Positions 21,954-33,800 of a DNA stretch of 64,000 nt are shown here, piece after piece. Position 1 is the stretch's first letter, and the number at the start of each line of letters is the position of its first letter. Position numbers and translations under genes: made by a program. Below the pieces are notes generated by a model. The model searched no databases, was not told the origin of the DNA, and saw nothing but the letters and a program-made list of their open reading frames with translations. The DNA lies in NCBI GenBank assembly GCA_013397115.1, contig VWZW01001749.1, positions 62,001 to 126,000 of the forward strand, read 5' to 3'. This stretch comes from Edolisoma coerulescens (lineage: Eukaryota; Chordata; Aves; Passeriformes; Campephagidae).

Positions 21954-24900
21954 ACAAAAAACCTAGTTTTAAACTTAGCTTGTAACCCCAGTTTTGTGAC
22001 ATTGAAGGACTGCTTAGCTGTTTTCTTCAAGAAATGGAGACACTTGGCCTTAGCTGACTGTTTAAACCAATTGTTCAGACATTTCAGGGGCATGAATCTC
22101 TGAAGAAAATTTCTTTGTTATTCATCTCTAGTCTTCATGATTTGCCTTCCTTCTCAGTATATTTTTTACCTCAAGGATTTTTTTCTTGTCGGTGTATATC
22201 ATAAAAAAGGTTCAGTAAAAAGCCAGCAATTCCATGTATAAAAATCTCTAAATCATTTTTTTCCTAACTTTTACGTGTTGCATTGCTCTGTTCTCAGTGA
22301 CTGTGTACAGTATGAGTTTTACTCAAATTGGAATGTAACCGTTTGTATACATAAAGTATAGACAAACAGGCGTACATGCGTGCATGCACATAAACACATC
22401 CATTTTTACACAAACTGCCATGCTCTGACCTGATTAAAACAGTCAGTCCGTGCAAGCTCTCAGCTGCAGTAATAAATGAATTTTCCTTTTAAGACTGCAA
22501 ATTGCATAGCTTTGTGGCATAAATGAACTTCTAAGTCCTGAACTGATGTTAAATTTTCTAATACTGTTGAGAGGGGTGCGTATGCCTTGAATAATATTGT
22601 CTGAATAGGGTTAACTTGTAGAAAATGAAAACACACTTTAGTTCAAATTCTCAAAGCACCAAATCTTTCTATCCAAGCATGTGGAAAGGTACTTGTGGAT
22701 TTGCACCAAATCAATCTGAGGCTGCTTTATGCACAACACATAATTGCTTATGATTGTTCTGATGAAACTTGTCACAGGATTATTATGAATCATCTGCTTT
22801 TACAGCAGCACAGTTTATAACCCCCATGCAGAAGGAAGACAAATAGAATGAAATGGTGTAAAGTTTAAGTTTGGCATTTTTATTCTTTGAAGGATTCTCA
22901 GTATTCACCCTGATGTTGCGGTATACCAGATTAAAATATTGGCTCCCTGAAACACTTTCTGGAAATTTGGCCCATTTTGTTTTTCCCATGTAGTCTGCTT
23001 TGGTCACAAAATTCAAAATATTGCACTGGTTCTTATTTCAGCTTCTCTCAGACTTACCGTATTTCATTACCAGCTCACTATATAGTTGGTGGTGACGGCT
23101 CTAGAGGTGGTGAGGAAGGTTACCAGGAGCTGTATCCTTTCTCTACACTGTCTGAACTCCCTCAATTTTCTGCATACAGCCTAACACTGCAGTCTGCTTT
23201 CTAGTGTAGTCAGTTACTTTTTTGCTTTGTGATGAATGCTGGATGCTAACTATGTTAGGGACCCTTTATTCAGCTACAATTAGAAGACTGTCTTCAGTTT
23301 TGAATGTGGCATATTTTCCAAGAAATAATCTATTGAGCTATCTTAAAGAAAACTAGTAAAATGTAAGGGGAAAATATATGTTGGGATACATTAAATAGCA
23401 GTGATGTGAATTACCTAAAGTAGCCTTATGGGAATATTCAGAAATGTAAAGTGGAATGCATATGTAAATTTTTTGCTGAATGAGGGCCTGAAATGATATA
23501 AAATATGCTCAGAACCCTATAGGTTAATTCATGTAGATACAAACCTTGCAAAAATAAAATACCCATTGCTTATACCCCTGATGATACTCTTAAGACCACT
23601 GCTGATTCTTAATACTAATCTGATACCACCTTGATTTTTAGTGTTTCCCTTTGAGATACTTAGATCTATGAGCTGTAATAAGATCCAAATGTTCAGAAAG
23701 ATGATTGTGCTGCAGGCAGAATTTTGAAAAAATCTTTAAGCGGCTCTTGCAAGAATCTAGGTGGGTTTTGAACCATCTTGACTGACCATACAACATTAAA
23801 ATTATTTCAAAATATATTGGTAGTGCCTTTGCAGTCATTTGTAGAACAAACATGCATGTGGTTGTTCTGAAGTACTACGTGAAGTAATTTTAAAATAACT
23901 TGCACTTCTGCTATTAAAATTAACAAAAATTCTAAAATAAATAGTAAGTTATGACACTCTATGACACTCTAGCTCTTCACCATTATTTTAGATTACAATG
24001 TTCTCCAGTCAGCTCCATTTGTTGCAGAGTGATCTCAGAGTGCATGAACTGTTTTGGGGTTTTTTTTTCATCCGAAGCTAAACCTGAAAATGTGATGGAG
24101 GTATGGATCAAGTAAATACACCCCAGCCACAAATGGACATTCACCTGATACTAGCCATATGAGAGCTAGTCTGAAATAATCCCCCAGCCACAGAAACATA
24201 TGTGGGATGGATCCCGAGTCTTTGTCAACAACTGTCTCGTTCCACAGACAGCACACAACGACTGCCCTATGCCATTTGCTAATGCAGATGCTGCCTGACA
24301 TGCACCTTCAGTAGTGCCTTTTTTGGTCTAGATGTTCTGAAATGTAAATAGTTCTGGTTCCAAGTCAGGATTCAGTACAAATGTAAACCCCAAAACAGGT
24401 AAATTGAAGAAAATTAGAAGGTTCCATAGATACATAAGGAATATCAGTATAGAATGCATAAACAATGCAGCATAGGAAAGCGAGTTCATCAATAATGGAC
24501 TACATATTTAGAACATAGGTTTATTAATAATAAATGCAGAAAGAACAGAAGAGGAAAGAGCTGCCTTTCTGGGAAAACAAGTTTTTGAAGCAGCCTACCT
24601 GAGACTTCTGAAAGAAATATGGGGAAGTTACAAAATGAAAACTTGAAATTAAAAGATATGCACTGTTTGATCAGACAGAGCATCATGACAGGAAGATAAC
24701 AGAACTCAAAATCAGAACCTGTTTAACCTCGTGTCCCAGGCCCAGCAGTTTAGAGTCTGTCATAAACATGATCCACTTGGGATGATGGCTGACTCTATTT
24801 TCATGTTTCTAATAATGTTCTTGAGCAGGCTGATCATTGCTCTGAGAACATGCCAAAGTACAAGTGCTGAATCATTTTCATGGGAAGGGTATAATGTGCA

Positions 24901-26230
24901 CAAGGTTTGGATCTTGTCACCATTCTTAGGATGATCAGTGCAGCAGCATGACTGTGTGAGTCCTGATAGGAAAGGAAAAGTTTTGCAGGGCTTAAATGCA
25001 TATGCATATAAGGGCATTCAAGCACATTCCTATTCTATAGTACACACAATCTAAAAATTATGATTGTTTGATTTGTTCTATAAGACCAAGGAAGTACTAG
25101 GAGCCTTGATCAAATCTGAAAGTAATGTAAAGTTGGAACACAATTCACTGAAAGGGTTAATAATCAGCCTGAATAATAGGTCACAGAAGGGGTGGTCTAA
25201 AAATTACCTTTCTCATCAAAGCCTTAATGAAAATACTGAACTCAATTACGAACTGTGTTATTTTTGTGGAATCTGTATACTTAGGTCACTATATATATAG
25301 TGATACATACATATATATATATATAAAAAAATATATAATTGCAGTCATCTAAAATTTGGGTTTTATTTTCAGTGTAATTTTAGCAATTCATCTAAAGCCC
25401 ATGAAGAGGATGGTACATATAGATATTGACGTATCCTACCTCTCTGAACTACTGAGATATTTAGGGTTGGCTGAATCATCTTTGGGAGTCCCTATTTTGA
25501 GACTATCAAGTGGCTTAGAAAATTCTATGTACTGGGTAAGCTTTTTTTAGAGGGATGAAGTTATTTGAGTTGAAAATCAATAAAAAGTACATAGCATCTC
25601 GAGAAAGCTCATCACTTCACCCTCAGATTGATATAAAAGAGGTGGCTTTTGGGTTGATACATTAATTTAGATTACATACCTACCTTTTTTAGATATTGGT
25701 GGTGGGATCTACATGACCTCTTTTAGACAGCAAAGAATGGCACCCTAGTTAGTCTCCTTAGACTTGTCTTCTACCCAGTGAAGGTGCTTCCAAGGTGCAG
25801 TCCATTTCTTCCTAAAGAAGTTGTCTAAAATGTTTCAGATATGTTATGCCCTAAACCACCTATTTCCCTTTATGTAAGGAGGCCAGAGACAGTACTTCAT
25901 GTGCTGGACTCTGTGTTGTGGAGGTTTCAAGTCAAGTGATATAGATAAGCTCCTGAAAATTCGATCCTTATAACCTAAATTAAAACAAAGAACTTAGTGC
26001 AGTGTTGTCGATTAATGAGTATCTGTTCATGCCTTCTCTGTTGAGATTGTGTATATGTAGGCAAGTAACTTCAATGGGTCACTTATACCATAAGAAGCGA
26101 TTCCCAGCATTAAAAACAAGATGACTGGAAGCAAAATTTACCCTGCATTGCAAGAGGTTAGTCTTCCTGTTAACAGAGAGAGAAGAAATGCTAAAAATGT
26201 TAATAGTGTTGCTTCATGGCCACCACACTT
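21954..26230. other. unique non-coding DNA
   Basis: No gene or known repeat recognised in about 4.3 kb. Small items include a doubled 10-base unit ATGACACTCT at 23951-23970, a palindromic POU-type motif at 24996-25007, and a TA-rich palindrome and microsatellite at 25286-25335. All open frames are under about 135 codons with no recognised motif. Confidence 0.6.
25286..25335. repeat. TA-rich microsatellite with an 18-base perfect palindrome
   Basis: TCACTATATATATAGTGA (25286-25303) is identical to its reverse complement. It is followed by CATACATATATATATATATA and A/TA runs to about 25335. Such tracts are prone to cruciform formation and length change. Confidence 0.9.
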
Positions 26231-26556
26231 TGGATAAACCATGTCTATGAGTATCTGAAGGGAGGGTGCCAGGAGGATGTTTCCAGGCTCTTCCCAGTGG
26301 TGCCAATCAAGAGGCAACTGGCAGAAACTGAGGAAGAGGAAATTCCACCTGAATATGAGGAAGAACTTTTTTACTGTGCAGGTGACTGGAACAGATTAGC
26401 CAGAGATGTTGTGGAGTCTTCCTCACTGGAGATACTCAAGGACCATCTGCAATTCTGTGCCATGTGCTCCAGGGTGACCCTCCTTGAGCAGGGACGTGGG
26501 ACCAGATGATCCACAGTAGTGCCTTCCAGCTTGACCCATTCTGTGATTCTGTGACT
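26231..26556 (+). mobile_element. CR1 retrotransposon 3' end, plus strand
   Basis: This is a 5'-truncated CR1 of about 325 bases. It starts in the ORF2 C-terminal coding part (TATGAGTATCTGAAGGGAGG, TCTTCCCAGTGGTGCC) and continues through AATATGAGGAAGAAC, GACTGGAACAGATTAGCC and GTTGTGGAGTCTTCCTCACT. It ends with TTCCAGCTTGACC and the octamer tail CATTCTGTGATTCTGTGACT. An open frame of 97 codons (26216-26509) spans it, but only by moving through two different CR1 phases. The segment corresponding to 'NGHKL.HRKFHLN' is read out of frame as a glutamate-rich run (ETEEEEIPPEYEEE), while the flanking YEYLKGGCQED and DWNRLARDVVESSSLEI are in the native frame. It is a relic, not a gene. Confidence 0.93.
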
Positions 26557-29500
26557 ACGTGATAAAAAAATTGAATCTTGTGGTCCTCCACAATCTGGGC
26601 AACAAGCAAAATCTGGTGCTTTAATGAAGCTTTCAATATTGCGTAAAGACAAACAATTAAATGCGGTTTGTAGATGGGGAAGCTGTTTCTCTGTGTTGCT
26701 TGTCAAGGCTTCTTAGAACTGCCATTCTAAGTAGAATATAGCTAAAAGTAGAGTCCTAATTGAAATAACAGCTTTTAATGGTTGAAAAATCCACAAATTC
26801 TACTGGCATTTCAGAAAAGAAATTTCAGAAAGTATTTCTTTCAATGGAAAGAAATATGGCTAAAAGCAGGATTGAAGAAATAAATAAATGAAGAAAATAA
26901 GGAAATATTTTCTTTTATCTTTCAGAGAATTTATCGATGATTCTTCTCTCTCCCTCTAAAAGCTTCTGTTTCACTTTTCTTCTGTAACCTGCCTGAGTGA
27001 TTGCGCAGTGTTTATTGGCAGAACATATGGTGACTACCTGACCCTGTACATGCAGTCAGGCAGAATCCAGGTGGAGAACTAGTCACTGCACACTGAAATG
27101 TTTCTGAAAATGATCATTTGATGTGACCATTTTTCTTCCAGGTCTCTGTTGCTGCTGTTAACAATGAACTTAGTAAAATGACCAAGTGTATATTGCTTTC
27201 TGTGTATATATGTCTGCCCTTTTGCTGTGTATCTGCTGCAAAATATGTCCTAGGGCATGAAAGGGTGTCAAACTGCCAATATGTGCACATTGTACAAATA
27301 CTCACATCTCCTTAACCCTTCCATGGCCTGTTCAGGTACACAAGGACTGAGACCTTGACCTTAATAGAGATAAAGATGCCATAATAACAAAATGTAAATA
27401 AATAATAAGAGTGGGACTTTCACATTCTGTGATTTCAACTCTTGCCCTACCCAGATCAGCAACGTATGTTTACTGTTGGAGTCTTACTGATAAAAAATAA
27501 TGGTCTTTTGAATATTATATTATTTATATTCTTGGAAATGGAATTGAAATAAAAGTGAAATTTTGAATTTGAAAAATTCACTGATTTTTTCTTTCAAACG
27601 TAGCTAAATTATTCCTTCCACCAATGCTTGTGGATAATTGCCATTTTTAGCAATAATTGGACATGGTTCTGGGGAGATTAATTGCAAAGAATGAACACAA
27701 TAAGATGATTAAAGGAGTTTACTTGTTTCCTATCATTCAATACCTACTTTAGATCAGAGAATATTTTCATGCTGTTCTTTTCCTGCAGTCCCTTCATGAC
27801 AGCTGTACCCTGGATTTCAGTGGGTTAGACTGTTGGCTTTAGTCCCATATTATAACAAAAAGATATTTTCTAACTGAGAGAAATCATGTTGGCATCTTTA
27901 CTCTGTGCTCACAAAATGGTCACATTTACTTTTTCCTAACATATTGAAGATGGGAGGAAAAATCTTATGTTTATAGATGCTACACAGACTACTCTGCATC
28001 TTTTCTTGTGGTCCTATTTTGAAGGGAAAAGTCTTTTCTTAGGCCTTTGCACAAAAAGAAAACCAGAATGTCTGTGTTCTGGCTCACTATTCAACTGTCT
28101 AATGCCATTCAAAAGTCCTGTAGTTTACAAAGGCAGAAAAACGCTTGTGTATCTTGAAGCTGTTCATACCAATACCTTTTTCATGGTATCTTTAATCTAA
28201 TCTAAGTAGGAGCTCTTTCTTCTCCCTCCAAGAAGAGCTACTGGCATGTACAGGTGACAGCACAGCAGCAACCACTGTTGGCATTAACTCTGAGGATTCA
28301 AAAGACCTAACTTTGCTGAGGAGTACAGTCAGAGAGCTGCTGGTGGCTTCAAGTTTAGAGGCTTGATCCATTGCCCACTGAGTCCACAGAGTTTTTTCCT
28401 GGTTTGTATCACAATTTGCTGCAAAAACTTTAAATGAAGGTGATTTTTTTTTCATATTTGTAGCATTAATGATACAGAAATATATTTCAGCACCTTTTAC
28501 ATCCTTTTCAGTCATGTTCCACTGAGCCCATGGCCCTTTTTTAACTAGAAATCTTAAAAAATGATTGAGATAAAAGTGGTGTTATGAATAATCTTTTGAG
28601 AGTAAGAACACCCCCCTAATTCTTTCCTTCCCTCCTTCCTTTATTTCTGCCCACCTCAGGCCCTCATAATGTAATTTTTTAAAAAAATTAGGTCATCTAC
28701 AGGTCACCTACCTTTATGTTAACTTTGTCAATTTTTTATTGAAGACATGCACATGCCTTTGCTCTGCCTGGGCATTCAAAAATTTTTGCTGGTTTTGCTT
28801 TTGTGGCAATTTTGTTGTTGTTTTTCCTTTGCTATGCATAGTCGTAATTACATTATTTGGGTTTTTTTACAAAAGCATGCAGGAAAATGTCATTGCTTTA
28901 GAGTGACTTTTCTCAATTAAATCAACGGTATCAGATAAGATTAAGGAAAATGCTTATGAAGCACTGGTCAAAGAGAATAAGCCTCTTCATATTAAGTAAA
29001 CTTTGAGAAAAAACTTCTAAATTATCTCTCTTGTATTATTTGTTGAGTTCAATCACAGATTATATTTGACCAAGCAAATAACAACATGATCCAAATTTCC
29101 CCCAAAAATAAACAGAAAGTGGATATTTTCCACCTCCATATCTATAAATAATAAATGCCTTAAAGTTTGTACTCAGTAAATAAATCAGTCGTTTAGGACA
29201 GAGCTTAATTCTTCCCCACATCATTTTTACAGCTGCAATGACTTCAGTGAAATTTCTGTGGAGTTGAGATTCACTGACAAGAATTAAGCTTCTTGGTCTG
29301 AGGCAATGAGTCTGAATTACAGGCATTTGACCAAGGCAACTTCATTAGTGATTAAAACGCATACAGAAAGCAGATATATGGGGCATAAGGGATAATAACT
29401 GGAAGTTTTGGAATGCATCCAAGGAGGAAAATGCTCTAACTTTACAAATTTTAAAGGTATTTTGGTTCTTTCTCCACCTTTTTGCCAGTGGGTCTTTACA

Positions 29501-30727
29501 TGCATTCCCACTTGTGATGGAGCAAATATTTGATATGATCTTTGGTGGGCAGATAATGATCTGTTGAAACTGACCAGCTTTAAATGAAGAAGTTTAATTT
29601 GCATCACCCTATTAACCTAGTACCCCATGAGCCTAAGTGAATACAAGATGGCTGAGGAAAGGAATGGTGGTACAGGAGCAGAAATGTGAGGCAGTGACTC
29701 TTGTGCCATACTATCTGTACTGTACTATCTAAACTCTGTAAAACGATGCAGCCCTTCCAGGTTAATGACACTGAACTTTGCTTAGGCACCTTCTGTTGGC
29801 AGTAGGTGGACTTCCCCCAGCCCAGAGCCTGATTTATCCCCCCTGACTTGCCTTCTCTAGGTTCATATTGAGCAGAAGAAAAGCCCAAAAGGTTTAGCTT
29901 GCACCCAAAAGAAAATTTCTGGCTGTAGTCTGTAGTGCAAAGGGATGTGTCCCCTCCTGCACACAAACACAACACTCAGCCTTTCAGAAAGCATTCCCAG
30001 CCTCACTTTTCTACTGAAGAATGCCATCAGTGTTATGACGTCTATCCACAATGTGCATCAGCTGGCTCTTTCGGGGTAAGCCTGGAAATAGAGAGAGTAG
30101 GGAACCCACCGTGGTATATCAAATTAGAGTCCCCCAGGAGGTGAACAGAAAACACACAGGTAATAATGAACAACATGTACCTTGCTCATGTTTCTGACAA
30201 CTGTAGTTTCAGTTTAATTATTCATATGAATACTTTGCTGGATTACTGCTCTTGTTAATGTGCTCTTGTATATTTTATAAAAGTGATGACCTGGAAGCAG
30301 TACTCAGTCTGACAGGCAGGGCAGCAAGTTGGGCTGCTTTTTAAAACAGAGGGCAGAGAAGTAAAAGCAGAACCGTCCTCCTTTGTCACCTCAACGTAGC
30401 AGTACTGTGCCTCCCCAGATCCCTGTGCAGATCAAGGACTTCAGTATGTAGCAAAAAAACCTTCACACTACATAAAGTGCATATCCATGGAGCTACTGTC
30501 ATTGCTTAATCATTCTACATGTCAGAGAAAAATTGTTGCATGTGTAGAAATTGTCAGTGACCTGTAGAGAGTCCATGCAGCTGGTCCCATTTTGTGCTGT
30601 GGAACTGCAACCTCTATTTTTGCTTATGTTGGGGCAGTCTGTGACCTTAAGCAAAGGCACTTTGTTATGGTATTACCTCCTTGCTAAAGTGTCTGTGCTG
30701 ATATTCCAGACAGATGTTTGCCTAACC
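26557..30727. other. unique non-coding DNA
   Basis: No gene or known element recognised. Two minus-strand frames are longer than most, 107 codons (28192-28515) and 123 codons (29604-29975). They have mixed composition but no motif, signal peptide or family resemblance that I can name, so I do not call them genes. Short T- and A-runs flank 28676-28690. Confidence 0.55.
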
Positions 30728-30830
30728 TATTCTTAAAGACCTCCAGTAGTGGAGAATCCACAATATCCCCAGACAATCTATTTCATTGCTTCATTATCAT
30801 TACTGCTAGAAACTTTCCTAAATGGCATTT
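30728..30830 (-). mobile_element. old CR1 fragment, minus strand
   Basis: The plus strand reads TTAAAGACCTCCAGTAGTGG, GAGAATCCACAATATCCCC, AGACAATCTATTTCATTGCT and AGAAACTTTCCTAA. This is a diverged version of the ancient CR1 text 'CCTCCAGTGATGGAGATTCCACAACCTCC ... AGGAAGTTTTTCCTAA' read in reverse orientation. Weak resemblance may continue to about 31010 through TTGCTTGTAGTTACTC and AACAGTCTGTATTTAAG. Its divergence is much higher than that of the 42 kb copy, so it is the oldest CR1 in the window. It has no open frame. Confidence 0.7.
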
Positions 30831-33800
30831 TTATCATAATTGCTTGTAGTTACTCGTAACTGGTTTCCAGGATGCCAGATGTGTAAATAAAAGGGACTGC
30901 TCCTTCATAAGTCCTCAATTTTCACTTTTCAACAAATTTAAATAAACAGTCTGTATTTAAGAAAAGGGTCAGTCTAGATAATGTTTAACTCTTTCCACTA
31001 GCCAGGACAATTATATTCCATCAATTCAATTCCCTATGTAACTGAAATAGTGCAGAACAGCCAGAAATTGGCTGTGAACATCATCATAGAAATCTTGGTG
31101 GAAAACCTTCTGATGCTAAATATATGAAATTTTTTCACAGGGGTGTGAATATTTGCAGACCCTCAGACTTTCCTTCATTTTGACATGAATTTATAAAGCA
31201 GAATTTAACTGTCCAATAAACAGAGTGCATCACCAAGTTTAAAGCTACTGTTGAGTAAATCAGTGTTCTCAGTGTATTCTTCGAATTTCATCAAGGAAAA
31301 AAGAAAGAATCAGAATACTCATTACTTTGCATGGATAAAAATGTACCCAAGTCCAAACTGGGTATTGAATGCTATTATTCTGATTAAGTAATGTTTGTGC
31401 TTTGCATCAGTTTAATTGCCTATAGGAGTAAGGCAGTAAGAAATCAAACCCACTAGAGATCTGTCCTTCTAGATGCAGTTTCATTTGATGAAGTCCAACT
31501 AGGAAACCTTATGAATTGCTCCATATCTGCAAAAAAATTTGGAAGAATAAGCTCTGTGGGCATCTTTTAATTCTAAAACCTAATGGAGCCAGCATTGAAT
31601 GTTGGCTGGTTGATTTTGTTGATGCTTAATTTGCATCTTATCAAACCAGTGTGAAATATTTATGCACCAGAAAAGCATAGTATAGTACAAAAAGCAAAAT
31701 AGTTTAAAAATGAAGAAAGTTCATAAAATTACTATATACAGACCTCTTATGCTATACCTGCAACAATATTCACATTCTACAAAAGGTAATAGAGAGCCTT
31801 CAATCTCTACATGAAAGCTGATTCTAGGAGCAGTGGGTCCCTGTGGACAATGTGAAGTACAAATAGATTCAGATTAGACAGATTCTTAATTTCTGATATG
31901 GCTAGTTATTATTAAGTAGAGTGTGCTTTGATCTCAAATGTAGAATTAAGCAACAGGAATGAATAAAATCTCAAATTATTGCCCACCTTTTTTTCTAGTA
32001 GTAATTTTGAAGAATAAAACAGTTTTAGGGTCAAGTCATCCAATCAAATGAATTTAATAATATTGCTATAGCAATGTAATCCCAAGGAGGGCTATAATAT
32101 AACTATTGCAACACGTTTCTAAGAGAAAAAAAATTGTGTACGTAGATGTGTATGCTGGACAGGATGGCTGAATGACCTGTCCCAGGGACAGTAGGGGGTA
32201 CATACTCCAACAGTGTAATTGACATTTTTCTTTTGTGTTTCAAAAGCGTCAGTTTTGCAAAATAATCTAAAAAGAGAATAAAAGAGGTTTGAAAAAGGAA
32301 GCCTAAGCAATTGAAAATGAAAAGAGAAAAAGAAAATGTAATAAAACCTGAAATGTGCTGTATCATGCTGCAATTCATGCATTTCCTTTTCAGCAGTACT
32401 TCAAATAACACATTTTTTGACAATGGCGCAGGGGCCAATTAACTTTTTGTGCTTCATGACACAGTAAGTACTGTAGCTCCAGCAGTGTTATGTGATTATT
32501 TTATTTAACACATTTAAGGTTTTAAATGGTCTTATAGTGAAAGCTAGAGAATCCGTGAAATAAATTTGCAGGATGAAAGGAAAGGTGCATTTGCAATACT
32601 TGCACAGGTTTGTTTCCCTTTTAAAGGCAAGAGAAGCTGCAAGGAGGATGAAAACCTCTTTGTTTTTCTTGGATGGGAATTTTCCTTCTGGGTGAGTCAC
32701 TGGTGAGTGTATGTCCACTTCAGCTGGCTCCATAGTATCCCTGCCTAACTGTTCCTGATACATTTTTGGACAAGCAGAACTCAGCTGACAGTCTTTCCCC
32801 TTTCCCTGCATATGCTGATCTTCTGTACCATAAATATCTGGAGACAAATTTAGTATTTGCTGTTAGTTGACTACTTCTGGTTTAGTAATAGTTCCTTTCA
32901 TCAAGTACTATCCCGGAATTCTGGTTTTATATTATGGCCTTTCTTCTGAGAGTTTCTGAGAGATTCAAAAGTGTTATGCCACATAACCATACGAAATGAG
33001 TTACTTTTATTGCATTTATAAGAAGAAGAGACACATGCAGAGATTAAGGGCAGGAATATTAAGAGTATTCACCCATTGTGGGTGTTTCAAGCTTGGCGCA
33101 AATAAACATTTGGCTTAAATAGAAACATTGGTAAGCATTTCTGATAAGCTTGATCTTAGTGACTCCTTAAAAGGCCAAACAGTGATTCAGAGGAAGATCT
33201 CAGAATGGACTTAGGAAACCTGAACCCTCAATTCTGTGGCCTAACCACATGGAAAATAGCTATAGCACACGGAACAAAGTCAAACACCAAATCAGTATGT
33301 CAGATCTGTACTTCTTCAAAGGAACTTTTATATTTGATCTGGGTTTATCTTATCTATATATGTGGAGGCACAAAGGAAAAGAAGATTGACAAACCTCGGA
33401 GTTAAAAGTAATAGCTTCTGATGCTCTTGATCACCTTCTGCATCAGAAACTCTCAATAAATGTATGGTTGCTCTACTGCCGCATACTGCCAAGGTGACCA
33501 TCTGTCAGTTAGCTTCCAGGGAATCTACAGAAATTCTCTTCTAAATCAAGATTATTATTTAATTTTTAAAATTGGTGAAGGAGGCTCTTTATAAATACTT
33601 TAATTTACCTGATGACTTTATGGGCTAAATTGTTAATAGGATAAGAATTCTCAGCAATAAGTACATAACGTCAATTCTCATCAGATACAAGCTCATGCAG
33701 AGATTGAATGATGAGGGTAAAAGCTATCATGGAAACTTGAATCAAATTTATTAGCAGATGTTCGGTGGTGCAGAAGAATTATACATGAATAATAAAGTGC

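Noticed and set aside
28192..28515. 107-codon minus-strand frame of protein-like composition
   Set aside because: No family, signal or splice context that I can recognise; length is within chance for the window. RNA-seq and codon conservation would decide.
29604..29975. 123-codon minus-strand frame
   Set aside because: Mixed composition without motif; overlapped by another frame (29863-30051) and with no exon signals that fit.
32488..32847. 119-codon minus-strand frame
   Set aside because: No recognisable domain; the cysteine pattern CKYCKC is isolated and not a known zinc-binding layout.
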